A DNA stretch of 64,000 nucleotides from Thuidium tamariscinum (taxonomy: Eukaryota; Streptophyta; Bryopsida; Hypnales; Thuidiaceae). This document shows, piece after piece, positions 12,724-25,049 of this stretch. The notes beneath the pieces are model-generated. The model saw only the letters and a list, made by a program, of their open reading frames with translations. It did not search any database and had not been told where the DNA came from. The translations under genes and the position numbers were made by a program. Positions within the stretch are counted from its first letter, which is position 1, and each line of letters opens with the position of its first letter. Location: positions 9,300,001 to 9,364,000 of the forward strand of contig OX344753.2 of the NCBI GenBank assembly GCA_947034885.2, read 5' to 3'.

Positions 12724-13600
12724 TTGAAGTAGAACTTTATAAAGATTTGATTATTAAACTATACAAATTTTGATTCAAGTTGCCATTTTTTACTTTTGCA
12801 CTAAGGTAGGGACTTACATTTGGTGGGTTATAAGTGCCCCACAATATATATTAGTTAGTTCTAATTAGTAAGTGTCTAGAATCTTGTTCTGCTATTCATT
12901 AGAATAGTTGCTCTATATTCTATCTTTATTGTTAAAATAAAATTCAATTTGTGCTAAGAAAAAAAAATTTCTTTGCAAAAATATTCTAGTTTTAAAAGTA
13001 AAGATATGTTTTGCTTCAAAAACTCAATTATATAGTTTATAAAGATGAACCTTAAATCAGTAATACCTTCAATATATATAGAAGATAGTAATCTTTAAAA
13101 TGACCTAAATGATCAAGTTTATTGAAAAACATGTCCAATGAAAATCAATAATATTCAATCCATAATCAATTTTTAAAAGAAATTTGTACTATTCTCAAAA
13201 TACATTTCTCAGAGTAATACATATTGGTTATAACAATGATAGATTTGATAACATTAATATGGTCGATAGATCATAGTTTTTTTACCTTTCTTCAAAGATC
13301 TTATTCATATATTATTCTTTTAAGTTGTACTTCACTATAAATGATGACATTTTTTGAAACCTCTAGAATTAATTGTCTATTATTGTCCTACATAATAGTG
13401 TATTCTACAATCTACTTTGAAAACAATGTAGCAACTATAATAGCATTTGTTGTTGTAATGTTGTCTAAGTAAGAGTTGGTGTTTACAAATCCCTTTGTTT
13501 GCTTTCATGCTAAAGGTCTTCAACCATTTTCTTACAATGTAGCATTGGAAGTTGATGTGTAACTTGTCTTTTGAATGGAACTACCCACCCAAAAGAAATT
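12724..13600. other. AT-rich intergenic DNA, no gene seen
   Basis: No open frame of note is present. I saw no clear element ends. Confidence 0.55.
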
Positions 13601-13604
13601 ATTA

Positions 13605-13630
13605 ACCCACCCCCCTTCCACCCCCCTCCC
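13605..13630. repeat. C-rich tract
   Basis: Runs of five to six C residues separated by short TT/A spacers make this a potential G-quadruplex on the minus strand, in an otherwise AT-rich area. Confidence 0.6.
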
Positions 13631-13658
13631 AAACAAACAAACAAAATTTTAAAATTCT

Positions 13659-14161
13659 AAAACATTAGGAAAATTATGAACCCAAAGAATGCCCCCGAGT
13701 TTTGGTAGTGCAAGCCTAATTTAAGTGACCTAGATTGCCCTATAAACTTGTCCTTCAACTTGACTTGAAACATCAATATCTTGTATGATGTACATATTTG
13801 TTAGGACATGTCAATCCAAAAAAAATATTGGGAAAAAGATACAATGCGTACTTCACAAGTTATAAAATATTTAATCATGCTTCAAACTTCTCTTGTTGTA
13901 CACAATGCATAGGCTCTTCAATTAAATACAAGCTAGCATGGTACCACAAGTCACTTTCATGATGAAGTAGAGCAACTCTCGGCCAATGGGAGTAGAGTTT
14001 CATGTTCCAAAACCATCATGATTGTTAGCATTCATCTTGAGCGGAAATAGGGGAATTGTCTTGGTCAATAAATATTGAAGTACAATTAAAGCAATTAATC
14101 GGGGTCTTGAGATTTCATTTTAAGGGGCACTCTTTGGGTTCATAATTTTCCTAATGTTTAA
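13659..14161. repeat. Inverted repeat, arms of about 38 bp
   Basis: The arm at 13659-13696 is the near-perfect inverse of 14124-14161 (shared core AACATTAGGAAAATTATGAA). The spacer is about 430 bp. It may be the remains of a DNA transposon with subterminal inverted repeats, but no target duplication was found. Confidence 0.65.
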
Positions 14162-14254
14162 ATTTGCATTCTCCCACCTCTTGTAATTCTCAAAAGCCAA
14201 TGTAATTGACAGTCCATATGGGATTTTACCTAGGATTTTACCCATATCCTTATA

Positions 14255-14340
14255 CAATAAATATATATATATATTCAATACTATATATATTCACTATTGT
14301 ATACATATTCAGTACTATATATATATGTATTCAATATTTG
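14255..14340. repeat. TA-rich microsatellite region
   Basis: Runs of (TA)n are interspersed with TTCAATACTA-like units. The plus-strand open frame of 72 codons spanning it is a by-product of low complexity. Confidence 0.7.
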
Positions 14341-14493
14341 TATCCATATTTTATATTTGTATTCATATTTGGATTTGGATGGCTGAGATTAAATCTCACA
14401 AGATCAACAATTTGTGATTTTTGAAAAATCGATGGTGATTTTGAAGGTTACCATTTTTTTTTAAACTATCAAAGGCTTATAAATTTTTAGAGA

Positions 14494-14517
14494 GGGGGAG
14501 GGGGGAGGGGGGAGGGC
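14494..14517 (+). repeat. G-rich tract, potential G-quadruplex
   Basis: Four G-runs of five, six, six and three Gs, each separated by a single A, fit the G3+N1-7 quadruplex pattern. They stand in very AT-rich DNA. Confidence 0.7.
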
Positions 14518-14599
14518 AAACCAAGGTGGGTCACATCTTTTTAGAGGATAGGAAGTTGATAATGAGTTCATGCAACATAAGAAGTTGTAGAAGAGAAAA

Positions 14600-15835
14600 A
14601 TTAAATATATTACACCACTAAAATAGTTGTAACATTGCATTCCAAATGTACAATTTATTTCAAGTAGCTCTAAAATTATTTGAATAAATTCTAATTAATA
14701 CTTGTGATTCAAAGTAGAAGATTGAATCCATTTGATTGAATCATGCATGATATGTAAAATTCATTTTACTACAATAGTGATTAGAGATGTAAGATTCTAA
14801 GGTCTTCCAATAGCGGCACAAGACAAATAATTTCTCCAATTTTCTCTAATTGGATCTAAGGAAAGTACACCTAAGTGTGACTCCTACCTTGATGCATCAC
14901 AATGCAAATCCAATCTTCATTATTTTCATGACCTAAATCTAAATTTGTCACCCCTCCCTAATTCATGTGACACAAATCTCATATGAGAAGAATGAGTATT
15001 CTATATTTAAGTTTTATTCTATATTTAAGAATGAGTATTCTATATTCTATATTTAAGTTTTTGAAATAAAGAGGGGGTGTCCAAAACGATGCACTTCTGT
15101 GCGTATTAAGTTACATTTGGATATACTTACATTCTTCAGAATTCAGAATCAATGGAAGGATTTAGACATTTTGCCCAGACTAATTTCAAGGTAACCATGA
15201 AACTTACATGAACCCTTTTTTAGCCCCTCCGCACACAGAATCCAGAAGAAATATATTTCTTCGCAGCATTATGTGAACACATAGGTTGTCTTTTCAATGA
15301 GTGCTCACTAAGCTGTGAAACAGGAAAACGATGGATGCTTTCATGATTCCACATCAATTTGCTCCGTGTTTCTTCAACGGGATTGAACAATGGCACAACT
15401 TGGTACAAGCCCCTCTCGTACTAAGTTAATTGCACCAGATATTCACCATTTCTGTCTATAGATGTTAAGATACTTTAGAGGAAAAAAAATAATCATTTGT
15501 TTCCACATTGAGATGACCTCAATGAATAAGAGCGTGATGAGTGATATCATATTGGAAAGACCATGAAGTACAGACTAGGGTACACGAGCTTTACTATTCC
15601 GCAATAAGAAGCAATTCTCAGTCACACACTCACACCTTGCAAACTCAGCTGAGTAAGATTATTTCACAGCCAGATCCTGGAGATCAGAATCGTGCAGTCA
15701 AAGTGACGAGCTCTAACACCCCCTAATAAATATTGAGCAGGTTCTGCGAAAACCTTAATCACATAAATGTAGAAAAAATGAGATCAAAAACCATACCCTA
15801 CAGTACCACTCTCTAATCTTAGACCTGGCCCCGTA
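14600..15835. other. AT-rich intergenic DNA and 3' flank of the AN1-C2H2 gene
   Basis: No supportable gene is present. A short tandem duplication of TTCTATATTTAAG lies at about 15,000-15,060. The last few hundred bases before 15836 are probably the 3' UTR and terminator of the minus-strand gene. Confidence 0.5.
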
Positions 15836-18415
15836 TCATGAAGAGCTTCCACTATGAGCCCTCTCCACGTGGTTCACTAATTGGATTGGGTCTCGAAACT
15901 TCATACCACATTTGGGACACACATCCAGCATTTCTTGACTAGAAGGAGCGTCGTGCATAGTCTCCACATGTTTTATCAACTGCGCAACATTGGAAAACCG
16001 GGATCGACATTGCGGACATTCTTCTAATTTGGGTACCTGTTGTTGTCCTCTTGAAGGCGTTTGCCTCCCAGATGAATTCCCGGAGCTTGTCCCCGAGCCT
16101 GTAGCCATCAATCCTAGTTTGTTGATTCCTGCCTCCACCGAGGAATAGAGCCCCGTAAAAGCGCCTGCTATGCTCCCAGATTGGCTAGTTGATGGGGCTC
16201 CGTTTGCAGGACCCTTTGCAGGCTTGCCGCGCGATTGCGCTGGTGCAGCTGATGTTCTCTCCTTGAAGCTTTTCATGAACATGTTACCATAATGGCTAAT
16301 GCTTCGGTTACGGTTATTACTACTGTTAGCCTTTCGAAACTCTTCACAACCGTGGTCGGACCCAAACCGGTGTTTCACACACACGTCTCTCTTGCAATCG
16401 TTGCACAATACTTTGTTGGAAAAGACGAGGATCTCCTTGCATCCTCGAACAGGACATCTGCAAAGGTATTTCATGTCAGCTTTCACGAAGAACGTACAAG
16501 AAGAAAGTATGCCAGCTTTGGCAGTTGACCCTCGTGAGTGAAGATTTCATTGGGGTTTCATATCCTATCTATGCCACATGACGTCGGTAGAGAGTGCCAC
16601 AAACATCAAGAAAGTTGACAACTCAACCCTGTGACACAACCATTGCAACAAACTTTCAAGCCAGTCTTAGGGCCAGGAATACTATGGAGGACCCACTGCA
16701 TGAACCCAACGTTCTACAGGGTACACAAGGCAATAAAATCCTCTACGACGTATGGAAGGCCCTAGTGAACCTATAAAAACCAAAGGTCAATAAGGTCATC
16801 CTCTAGAAGACTCCTTTTCCTAAAAACCGTACAACTACATGAACTAAACATCGTTCTGGTCTTATCATGAAGTCTATTTCCTCCGCTCTGTAAGTTTTTT
16901 AGTTTATGAGTGTCTTCAAGAAGTATCATAAAACCGGGATTAGGGGTCTTCATCTGCAAAGGGTCCGGGAAAAGAAACCCTATAGTATGCTAGATATCCA
17001 TGTCTAGGTCCTCCACAGTACAAACCATACCCAGTATTCTAACAATGATCCAAATCTAAGTGCATACGTTTCACATTAAGGAATCAGACTCTTTAATTTG
17101 TCATGGTGGAAAAACTAAGGGACTCGCTGTTGAATGAGGTTTTCTTTTACCTGGGTTTCTTAGTGGCCTTCTCATAATTACTCGGATCACAATTCGTCTG
17201 AACATGGCGCTCCCATGTCACATTCTCATCCTCATTAGGTACAGTCCGGATAGACTTGTGACAAACAGGGCACACAATAACCGTAACATCTTGCTCGTTT
17301 GCATTAGGGCAGTCGTGGTTTTTGTACTGTCGATGTTCCAAGCAAAAAACCTGCAACAAATATGAATTAATGCCCCCATTAGAAAATAGTTAGTTCATAG
17401 GAGAGTCTCAAAGCCTCTTGCAACAGCAGGAACTCATATCGTGTTTCAAACAGATTAAAAAATCGCTTGTCAAAGAGAAAACACCAAATTATTCAATAAA
17501 GTTGTTCTAGGGGCTCTCTTACAATTAGCAGGGTTTTACATCAGAAACTGACCCAACTTGCGTTACGACTGGTAATGGTTGCATTAGAAACAGCTTCAAC
17601 ATGCGTTACATTTGGCAGAGTTTAACGCAGCTAGGTTTTCAGAGATAGGGTTTTCTTCTAGTAATTGTATAGACGTTAATCGAACCCGGGAGTGAGAACA
17701 CCAACACTCACATGATCGTGCACAATCCAAGTGCATCATCGCACAAATCCAAGATGACCTCTTAGATTCACAATTCATGTGCCACCGATTTCAACTAGAA
17801 ACAGTGCTAAATTGCCAGCAACCCAAAATCACAATGAATGCGAGAGAAAAGAAGAAACCCGAGAAAATCAATTTGCACACAAGCTTTAAGAGACTCCAAA
17901 ACGACACACGAAATGAACCACTCGCAACATTTACAAATGCTGTGGACTTCGATTGCACCGACACGAGATAGGGTTCTCTACTAAGGATTGTATACACGTA
18001 ATCAAACCACGTAGTGCAAACACCAACAATGACATGACCGCGAATCCAACCACATCATCAAAACAAATCCAAGATGATCCCTCAGATTCACAATTCCGAT
18101 GTCATAGATTTCAACTAGAAATAGGGTTAGAGTGACTGCAACACAACATCACAGTAAATGCGAGAGAAAAGAAGAAACCCAGGAAAACCAATTACAGCAC
18201 AAGCTCCAATATACTCCAAACAACAAACGAACTGAACCACTCCCAAGATTTACAAATCTCACCAACAACGATTGCAGGGACATAGGAGAAAAGGGAGAAA
18301 AAACTAAGCCCAGCACCTTATGGCAGGCGTTGCAAGTGAAGGGCAGAAAGTCGAGTTGATGACAATCCTGCCGCGCGCAATGCTGTCCGAGATCGGGCAA
18401 CGCCGGAGTCCCCAT
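15836..18415 (-). CDS. AN1-type and C2H2-type zinc-finger stress-associated protein (SAP11/13/16-like), 3 exons
   Basis: Exons 18415-18317, 17350-17151 and 16457-15836 join in frame (phases 0 and 2) to give 306 residues. The start, [13 protein letters not shown], matches the usual N-terminus of this plant family. The first AN1 finger uses C13, C18, C28, C31, C36, H39, H45 and C47. The second uses C101, C106, C118, C121, C126, H129, H135 and C137. The linker between them carries the family-typical [12 protein letters not shown] segment. A Ser/Gly-rich spacer (about 145-245) leads to two C2H2 fingers at 247-268 and 280-301, each with CxxC and HxxxxH spacing. Plant SAPs of this class are linked to abiotic-stress responses; some SAPs act as ubiquitin-related regulators, but the sequence here does not show which activity applies. 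Intron 1 is long (966 bp) and contains a tandem duplication. All zinc ligands are intact, so the gene looks functional. Confidence 0.93.
17642..18290. repeat. Diverged tandem duplication inside intron 1 of the AN1-C2H2 gene
   Basis: Two direct copies of about 323 bp, 17642-17964 and 17965-18290, lie back to back. Shared landmarks include GAGATAGGGTT at each start, TTTCAACTAGAAA, and GCGAGAGAAAAGAAGAAACC near the end. Copies differ by many substitutions, so the duplication is not recent. Both copies are intronic and neither contains a coding exon. Confidence 0.8.
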
Positions 18416-21397
18416 CCTCGCTCGCCACCTTCGCGAAAGCTTCCACTCCAAGTTTCGAGATTCAAATCAGCTTCTTTCTCCTCTTCCCGATGACTTCGCC
18501 CTCCTCTTCCTCATCTCGATTCGGAGGGTTTGGAGCTCAACCACCGCGCAAGCGATCCGATTCAAAAGTGCAGTGCAAGGAAATCACGAAAAAAGAAACA
18601 TCGGTGCGAGCACTTTGGGGCTCTTCTGCGTGGTGAGAGGAGAAATGTCCAGGATCCTTCAAAACCCCGTTACCGACATCTACACTAAGAGAAGCTCATC
18701 CACGATCTGGAAATTTCCGGAGTGAAGAAGATGCAAACCGCGTAAGGCGGGGATGAGCCTTTGAGAGGGGCATTCAATTCACTTGGTGAATTCTGATGGG
18801 ACAGACAGAATGACTGGTTTGCCCTTTCGGCATTGTTGCAAAAAAATTTAATTTTTCTTATCAAATTGAGGACAAATATGAGAAATGGGGAGAGCAACTC
18901 TATTTTTATTTATTTTTATTTTTTTGACAAAGTATGAATTTGTAATGAATTTTTGAAGTGTGCTTCCCAATTGGCTCAAAAGAATCTTTAGATTGCACCA
19001 AACCAATAAAAAGGGTACCCATAATTGTCATTTTACTAACTTAAAGTAGTCACAATATTTCCAAACATTGGCTAAAAAGGTCACTTCTTACAATGAATTT
19101 ACATGCAAAAGGTAGAAGTTTCTATTGCAATTATAGATCACTCCATCATTACCATTTAACACATTGATTGTAGCCACTAACTCAACCTAATGTAGCCTAA
19201 ATCTCATTTATTGAAAAAGTTTGCTATAGATTGATGCTAGATTGTAATAAGTCATTCCCTAAATGTTTGTCATTTATCATAGGCTAGATCATCTTAGAGC
19301 ATGCTTGGAAAATTTGTCATTTTTGTATGACATGTGTATGGCTTTTGGAGTAAGAACTTCAATAATGCACTAGATGTGACTTTCATATGAACATTACAAA
19401 ATTTCAAATTTCATATCCATTTAAAAAAAATTATAACTTCAAAAAAGTTGCAATCCAAAGAAGCTAATTGACCCTTGTTTTTAAATTTGAAAATTCAATG
19501 TTTAAGGACTTTAAAAAATATTGTACTAAAATTTTTGACTTTTTTAAATATTCAATTTTTAAAAAGTTATTGAAATTTAAAATCATATGAAATTCATATG
19601 AAATTGAGATCTAATGTTGTATTGTAGTGAAAGTGGCATATCAATGTCATACGACAATAACAACATGGTTTTTTTAGATGTAAGTTAGAATCAACTAATT
19701 CCTTGCATGCATAAGTAATATGGTTATAGAGAGAGATTCCAATTGTAGAATGTTTAACATTAGGGCATTGAAATTAGGCTGATTTCAAATAAATGAAGGA
19801 ATTTTTGTAGGAGATTTTTAAAATATACTTACAATAGATGTTAGTTGAAAATTCTTCATTAAAGCATTATTGTCCTTTTTACATGAAGATGCTTATAAAT
19901 GGATTGCAAAAGAATGGATGTTTTTAAGTGTATGTAACTACCAACTTGTATATATTGTTGTAGATCTAAGTTTTAGCCATATAAATGATCTTTTTATTAC
20001 AATATTAACCCATGGTGAAGCTTTCAAAAAATTATTCATATAATTTGTTGAAATAATTTTTTTCATTTTTACTACAAAAATTTATGAAATGTCAACTTTT
20101 CAAAAGAAATCTTCAAAATTTTATGACTTACAAAAAATATGATTTCAAATTTTTAAATATAATAAAATAATCTTTGAATATATTTAAGGCATCTAAGCCT
20201 AATACTACTTTCATGTCAATTTTTCTTCCATATACCTATCATGCATATTCTATAACAAAAATATACATCAAACTGATATGATTTTAGAATCAAAATGAGG
20301 TTAGTAAGGAGAAGTGTGAGTATTGTACAATAAGATAGAGGTATATACAACAAAGAATATTGACATTGACTACATAGTCATAGGCTTTGTCTATTGAAGT
20401 TCAAGTAACTATCACTAAAATAAAACATCTATAACAACTAGTAAAACCATTTTTGACTAGTAGGCTTCTTTTGCAAGTGTCTTCAAAAGCGCAATAAAAT
20501 TGTTCCCATACTTAATGATAACTTCATTGACTACTGATTTTTTAGATTGATTTTATGTCAAGTCTATTTGAAGATTTTAGTCTCTAGGACCTTCTACTTT
20601 GAAAATGCATAGTAAGTCTTCTGTAAACATGTTTTATCCAAAAATTCATTTAATTTCCTAAAATATTGTACTCCAAAGGAATAATTTTCAAAGGCTAATA
20701 CTATGAAAAAAATTTATTTGAAAAAGGTACCTCTTGAACTATGCTAAATTGCATATTTTGATGGTTGTGGTTGTTTTCACATACATCTTGTATGGTTGTA
20801 GAAGACTCTAAGGTAGGTCCAATGGATGGCTTCAATTGTGATTGGAAGATAGCTATGGTACCTAGCTTTTGGATTTACACCAAATTAAAACTTAGGCTTT
20901 AATCCATCATTTTTTGAGTGGATGAAATCCTTGTTGTAATCCTACATGGCCAAAGTAGATAGTGACTTTCTAGACCTAAGGGAATATTTATTGGGAATGT
21001 ATTGGAAGTATCTAATTTTAAAGGCCAATATACAATTTGGAAAGATTTTTTTTAGCCAATCATTTACATTTGTTTTAAGCTTGTGTGGGGTGTTTTGGAG
21101 CTTGAAATCATGAAAAATGACCACAATTTAAGAAGAATCTTAAAAATAAAACAATACATAGACATACAAGCCAACATTGACTCCAAGGTAAATCTAAAAA
21201 GTACTTCTATACATAACTCTACTTAAAAAAATGAAGTCCCTTAGTTTACACCAAATATTTGGGTCACTACCTACTTACAAGTCCCTTGTTTCAAGCATGG
21301 TACCCCACTTACTATAGTCTCAGCCCTTCAACAAAGAACCACTCATATTTATGAGCTGGAGCCCAAGTTTTTGGGTGTAAACAAGCCCAATCATATC
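18416..21397. other. 5' flank of the AN1-C2H2 gene, then AT-rich intergenic DNA
   Basis: About 18,416-18,760 is GC-moderate and is the likely 5' UTR and promoter of the minus-strand gene. From about 18,830 to 21,300 the DNA is AT-rich with only two short open frames and no recognisable element ends. Confidence 0.5.
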
Positions 21398-21640
21398 TAT
21401 ACCTTTAAGACATGTTGTTGGTTTTGTTTTGTTTGTTTGTTTGTCACATTGAGATCTCCCGGACCATGCATCCTCCAGTACAATTGGAAAGCTCTTAGCG
21501 AGGAGGAGTGCACGGGCTAGTTTTGTGGCATTTGGACTCATGGCAAGAAAGTTGTTGAATTTCAAAGTTTTAATGGATTCAGAAATTAGGAAATTACTTT
21601 TACTTTTATTTTGACTGTTGCAACGGCACAGGACAAATTA
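21398..21640. repeat. Dispersed repeat, solo copy of the unit arrayed at 55.1-55.8 kb
   Basis: This stretch of about 243 bp shares TTTGTCACATTGAGATCTC, GACCATGCAT, ATTGGAAAGC and the closing GGCACA motif with the units at 55122-55766. It has no coding potential. Confidence 0.75.
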
Positions 21641-21999
21641 GTCATCATTTCTAAATTATCTTTCAATTTCATATATGGTCTTTATATAAAAATTTCAATA
21701 AAAATAATATGTGCCTAAATACATCTTTTACCCATCATTCACCCCATCAAACTAGTGGTTTTTTTTTTTCCAATTTGGAGTAAAATTGCACCAAATTTTT
21801 TTGCCTAGCACCACACTTATAGAAAATAAATAGTAAAATTTTGGATGAAATTGCCAATAAATTTAAATTTAAAAAAAAATATTGGATGAAAATAGGATGA
21901 TAGATATGTATTACTCCGTATGTGCTAATATTTTGTTTTCTATCTAATATATGGATGAATGTTGACATTTGGAGCACCACAATAAAATGAAGTGTCGCC

Positions 22000-23853
22000 A
22001 TTTACAAGAAATGAAAAAAAAAAAACACTGCATCGAACTGTGGAAGAGATCCGTTCAAAGGCGCGAAGGCCCCGATGCATTAAGTCGGTACCACCGTCTT
22101 CTTTAGGCCTCCTGCCCCTGTCGATCTCACGCGCTTCTGCCGTCAATTCTTTTCTCTCCGAAATTGCAACACCGACTCCTCTCGCTTGATGTTTGCGTGA
22201 ATCGGAAACAATTTGTGTTAACTTGAGGAGCTGGATTGTGAATTCTTCTTCAATTTGGACGTCTCGAGATTGCGGGAACGGGGGAGAGAGGCATTGGAAG
22301 AGGCGAAGTGCCACTGCAACCAATTCAGTTGGGCGGTGCTTCCACGCCCTTGTATGCGGTACGTCTTTTTTACACTCTGCGTTATTCTTTGCCAGCATTA
22401 GAAGTTGTTAAGGATTTATCATGCGTAATCTAGCTGTGAAGGGCTCGTGGTAGACTCTAGTGTGGGTCTGCTCCATGAATCGTCGCTCATGAGTTAGAGC
22501 GTTTTTTGAGGATAGGAGCAGTGTGGAGGATCTGTGGAGCAGGCCTGAATTTCTATTGGGTCTGGAGGAAGGGAAGTCCATCCTGTAATGAAGTATGAAT
22601 TGTAATGTTCAAGAAGATCAATGGATAGGGAATCTTTTGAATTTTTGAATTTAACCTATGCGGGATGGCTTGGTTGGCTTTTCTGGCCTTATTGCAAACT
22701 CTACTTGCAACGCTTTGTAGGGTTTGTGATTATGAGTGTTCTCTAAGAGGACCCTAAAATTTACATGAAGGTCTTCGAATCGTTGTTGGGACTGAAGCGA
22801 AGAAGCCCTAGTGTATGCTTGGTTTACTCTTCTGGTCCTCCAGAGTAAAAATTAGCTGTTTAGTGAATGCATAGGACTATTCTCACTTTGCTTTGAAGAC
22901 ACGGGAGTGGCTTAATAGTGCTGAATCTATCCTGGTAGTGGAGTCTATCCTGGGACTCTGAACAATGGGACTCTAAGCAATTCTGAGGTCATTGTCCCTT
23001 TTGGATATGTGCCTACTTCAAGCACCTATTCCAAGAACATCCCTCTCAAATGTCTTTTAGAGGGTTTGGTGTTTTCTGGCTAGTTTGTTTGTGATCAGTA
23101 GGACAGCTTTTGCAGAAGTGTTAGGTCTTTTATGATAACCTTGATAGAACGGTTGTTGACGTTGGTAGTAGGGTTACCAACCCTACTACCGCCATTGTGT
23201 GGTAATTATCCCTTTGGACACGCTTACGCCAATATCTCATTGTACTACTACTGGACGGGGTGCAGCACAGCTCAAGCTAGTGGTAATTCGCTTGTCATAA
23301 CTTGATGTGAAGGAACTTCGTCTGTGCCAGGGAAAAATGTTGGGATTCGGATCCGTGGTGTATACTTATGCTTGTTTTCTTTGGGCGGGCAAGTGAGTGA
23401 TGTCCCTGTGAAGCACCACTGAACGATGATTCATGTTTTGCTTTTCAGAGTTAGAGTTCTCTGCTTTTTTTCATGTCTGACTTGTAGAAATCGATTGAGA
23501 CCTGCTTTTCGGACCTGGATCTGGATGGTCGGCAGTTTGGCATCTCTTGCGCAATCTTGAATCTGAAATAATCGTGGTCTTCTTGTTGTTCATGTGTAGA
23601 CACTCTTGGAGGTGTTGTTTCCGAGGCAGTAGAATTTTCTGAGGGCTTCTTCGTACGAGTTTGTGAAGGCAAAAAGTTTTCCAGGACTTCGACAGTGAAG
23701 CTGCTGTACGAGCCTACTTGGGCCAAAAACCAGGAGTAAAGTGAGTTCTTAGGTATCTGCATTTGTTTTACTTTTGCTGGTTCTGAAATTTAGAACTGTC
23801 TGATGTTGTGCGCGCTAGTTGATCCTATGGACTTGCTATGTCAGGTGTTTTGG
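22000..23853 (+). promoter_or_regulatory. Probable promoter and 5' UTR region of the SVIP-like gene
   Basis: From about 22,000 the base composition rises above the AT-rich background and stays so up to the start codon. Short open frames here on both strands look unlike proteins. A plausible leader-exon donor is GCG|GTACGT near 22,360. That would be a 5' UTR exon separated from the coding exon by an intron of about 1.4 kb. Transcript data would be needed to place the start site. Confidence 0.35.
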
Positions 23854-25049
23854 ATGGGGGGAGTGTGTCCGAGTTGTTTACGGGTCAAGGATGCGGGGGA
23901 GAAGCCTTACTATGCTCAAGAGCCGCAATATGCTACTTCGCAGCCTAAGCATGCTACGCCGCAGCCTCAGCCTCAGCGCTCTCGACCGAAAATTCAGCCG
24001 AAAAATAGCGAGGAAGAGCGTGCGCGATCGGATGAAGCTCGAGCAAATGCCGCCATCGCAGCTCAGAAACGGTGCTATATCTTTGAATGCTTTTGATGCT
24101 GAGTTCGTTTAATTACCCATGCAATCTAGCTAGAGTATATGAAGATAATTCGTAACGGTAATTCGATCTGTGTTCCTCCTTATTGGATAGGGCATTTTTC
24201 TGGTTTTTGTACGTCGTTTGGGGTTTAGGGTAGTTATTCTCGTGTTTTCATCTGATTATGGCTCATTAGGGTTTATAAAATTCTTTTGAACACATAATCT
24301 TCTATATGTGGTTAAATAATTTTTTTGCTGGAAGCAGCGAATTCCTGCTCAAGTTTATCTCACTTAACTTTGACTCTGCTAGTTGCGAATGTCATATTAT
24401 TTTAGAATTGACGTGCGGCAGCCCCTGCAGCAGGATGGTTCTATGGTTTACCCCTCAGGCAGGGTTGCAGAGATATCGATTTTGTTGCGTTTTCCAATCA
24501 CCACCTTGCATTTTCTTATTTCTGGGAGGACGTAATCTAGTGAAGACATAATTGATGTCAATTAACCCCCGTTTGCGTGTGGAACAGAGCTGAAATATTC
24601 GAAAAGTCGGCAGGAGGAAGAGCTGCCAAGAAAGCAATAATTGCCGCAAAGGCACCGCCTCCCTCAAGAGACGAACCTGTTCTCAAGGTCTGGTCCCCTT
24701 TTTTTTGTGATTTTCTTGCTTTCATAAATTAAAAGAAAAGTCCTTATTGGTGAACCTTGTCAGCTAGCTCACCTATTTTTCCGTGCTAGCTACCTTGATT
24801 TGGGATCTTAGAAAAGTAATATGCTTCTATTCCGTGTTAGTCCAGATGAATGCTTTCATGTGATAAAAATAATAATTATTTGAGACTAACAATCGAAGGT
24901 TACCGCAATATATCTGCTTTTGTCACTCGATAAGTGAGAGTTCGTTGATGTGTAGCTTTGTATGTAGAATTTGCGACTCGCAGATTATGATCTTGATAGC
25001 TTCCTTTGACAAAAAGTTGCTTGTTGCTTTACAGTGGACCATGGGATGA
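23854..25049 (+). CDS. SVIP-like small VCP/p97(CDC48)-interacting protein with VIM motif (3 exons)
   Basis: Exons 23854-24071, 24588-24687 and 25035-25049 join in frame (phases 2 and 0) to give 110 residues. Three features support the call. The protein starts MGGVCPSC, with Gly2 as an N-myristoylation candidate and Cys5/Cys8 as possible palmitoylation sites. It contains R63-x5-A69A70-x2-R73, an exact match to the VCP-interacting motif RX5AAX2R. It ends KWTMG, like the RWTVS end of animal SVIP. Animal SVIP binds p97/VCP on the ER membrane and inhibits ER-associated degradation. By analogy this protein would sit on a membrane and bind plant CDC48, but that is inference. A Pro/Gln-rich segment (about 20-48) and an Ala/Lys helix (about 74-95) flank the motif. 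The third exon encodes only four residues and the stop. The long GC-moderate region upstream probably holds a 5' UTR exon. Confidence 0.72.

Noticed and set aside
15400-15425. Minus-strand TTAGTACGAGAGG resembles the conserved sarcin-ricin-loop sequence of large-subunit rRNA
   Set aside because: The match covers only about 12 bases and the flanks do not continue to match nuclear, plastid or mitochondrial rRNA, so it is probably chance.
17680-17692. TCGAACCCGGGAG looked like part of a reversed tRNA T-arm
   Set aside because: No acceptor stem, anticodon arm or partner arm could be found around it, and it lies in an intronic repeat unit.
21940-22398. 152-codon minus-strand open frame
   Set aside because: It overlaps the probable leader region of the SVIP-like gene on the other strand and has no protein-like features.
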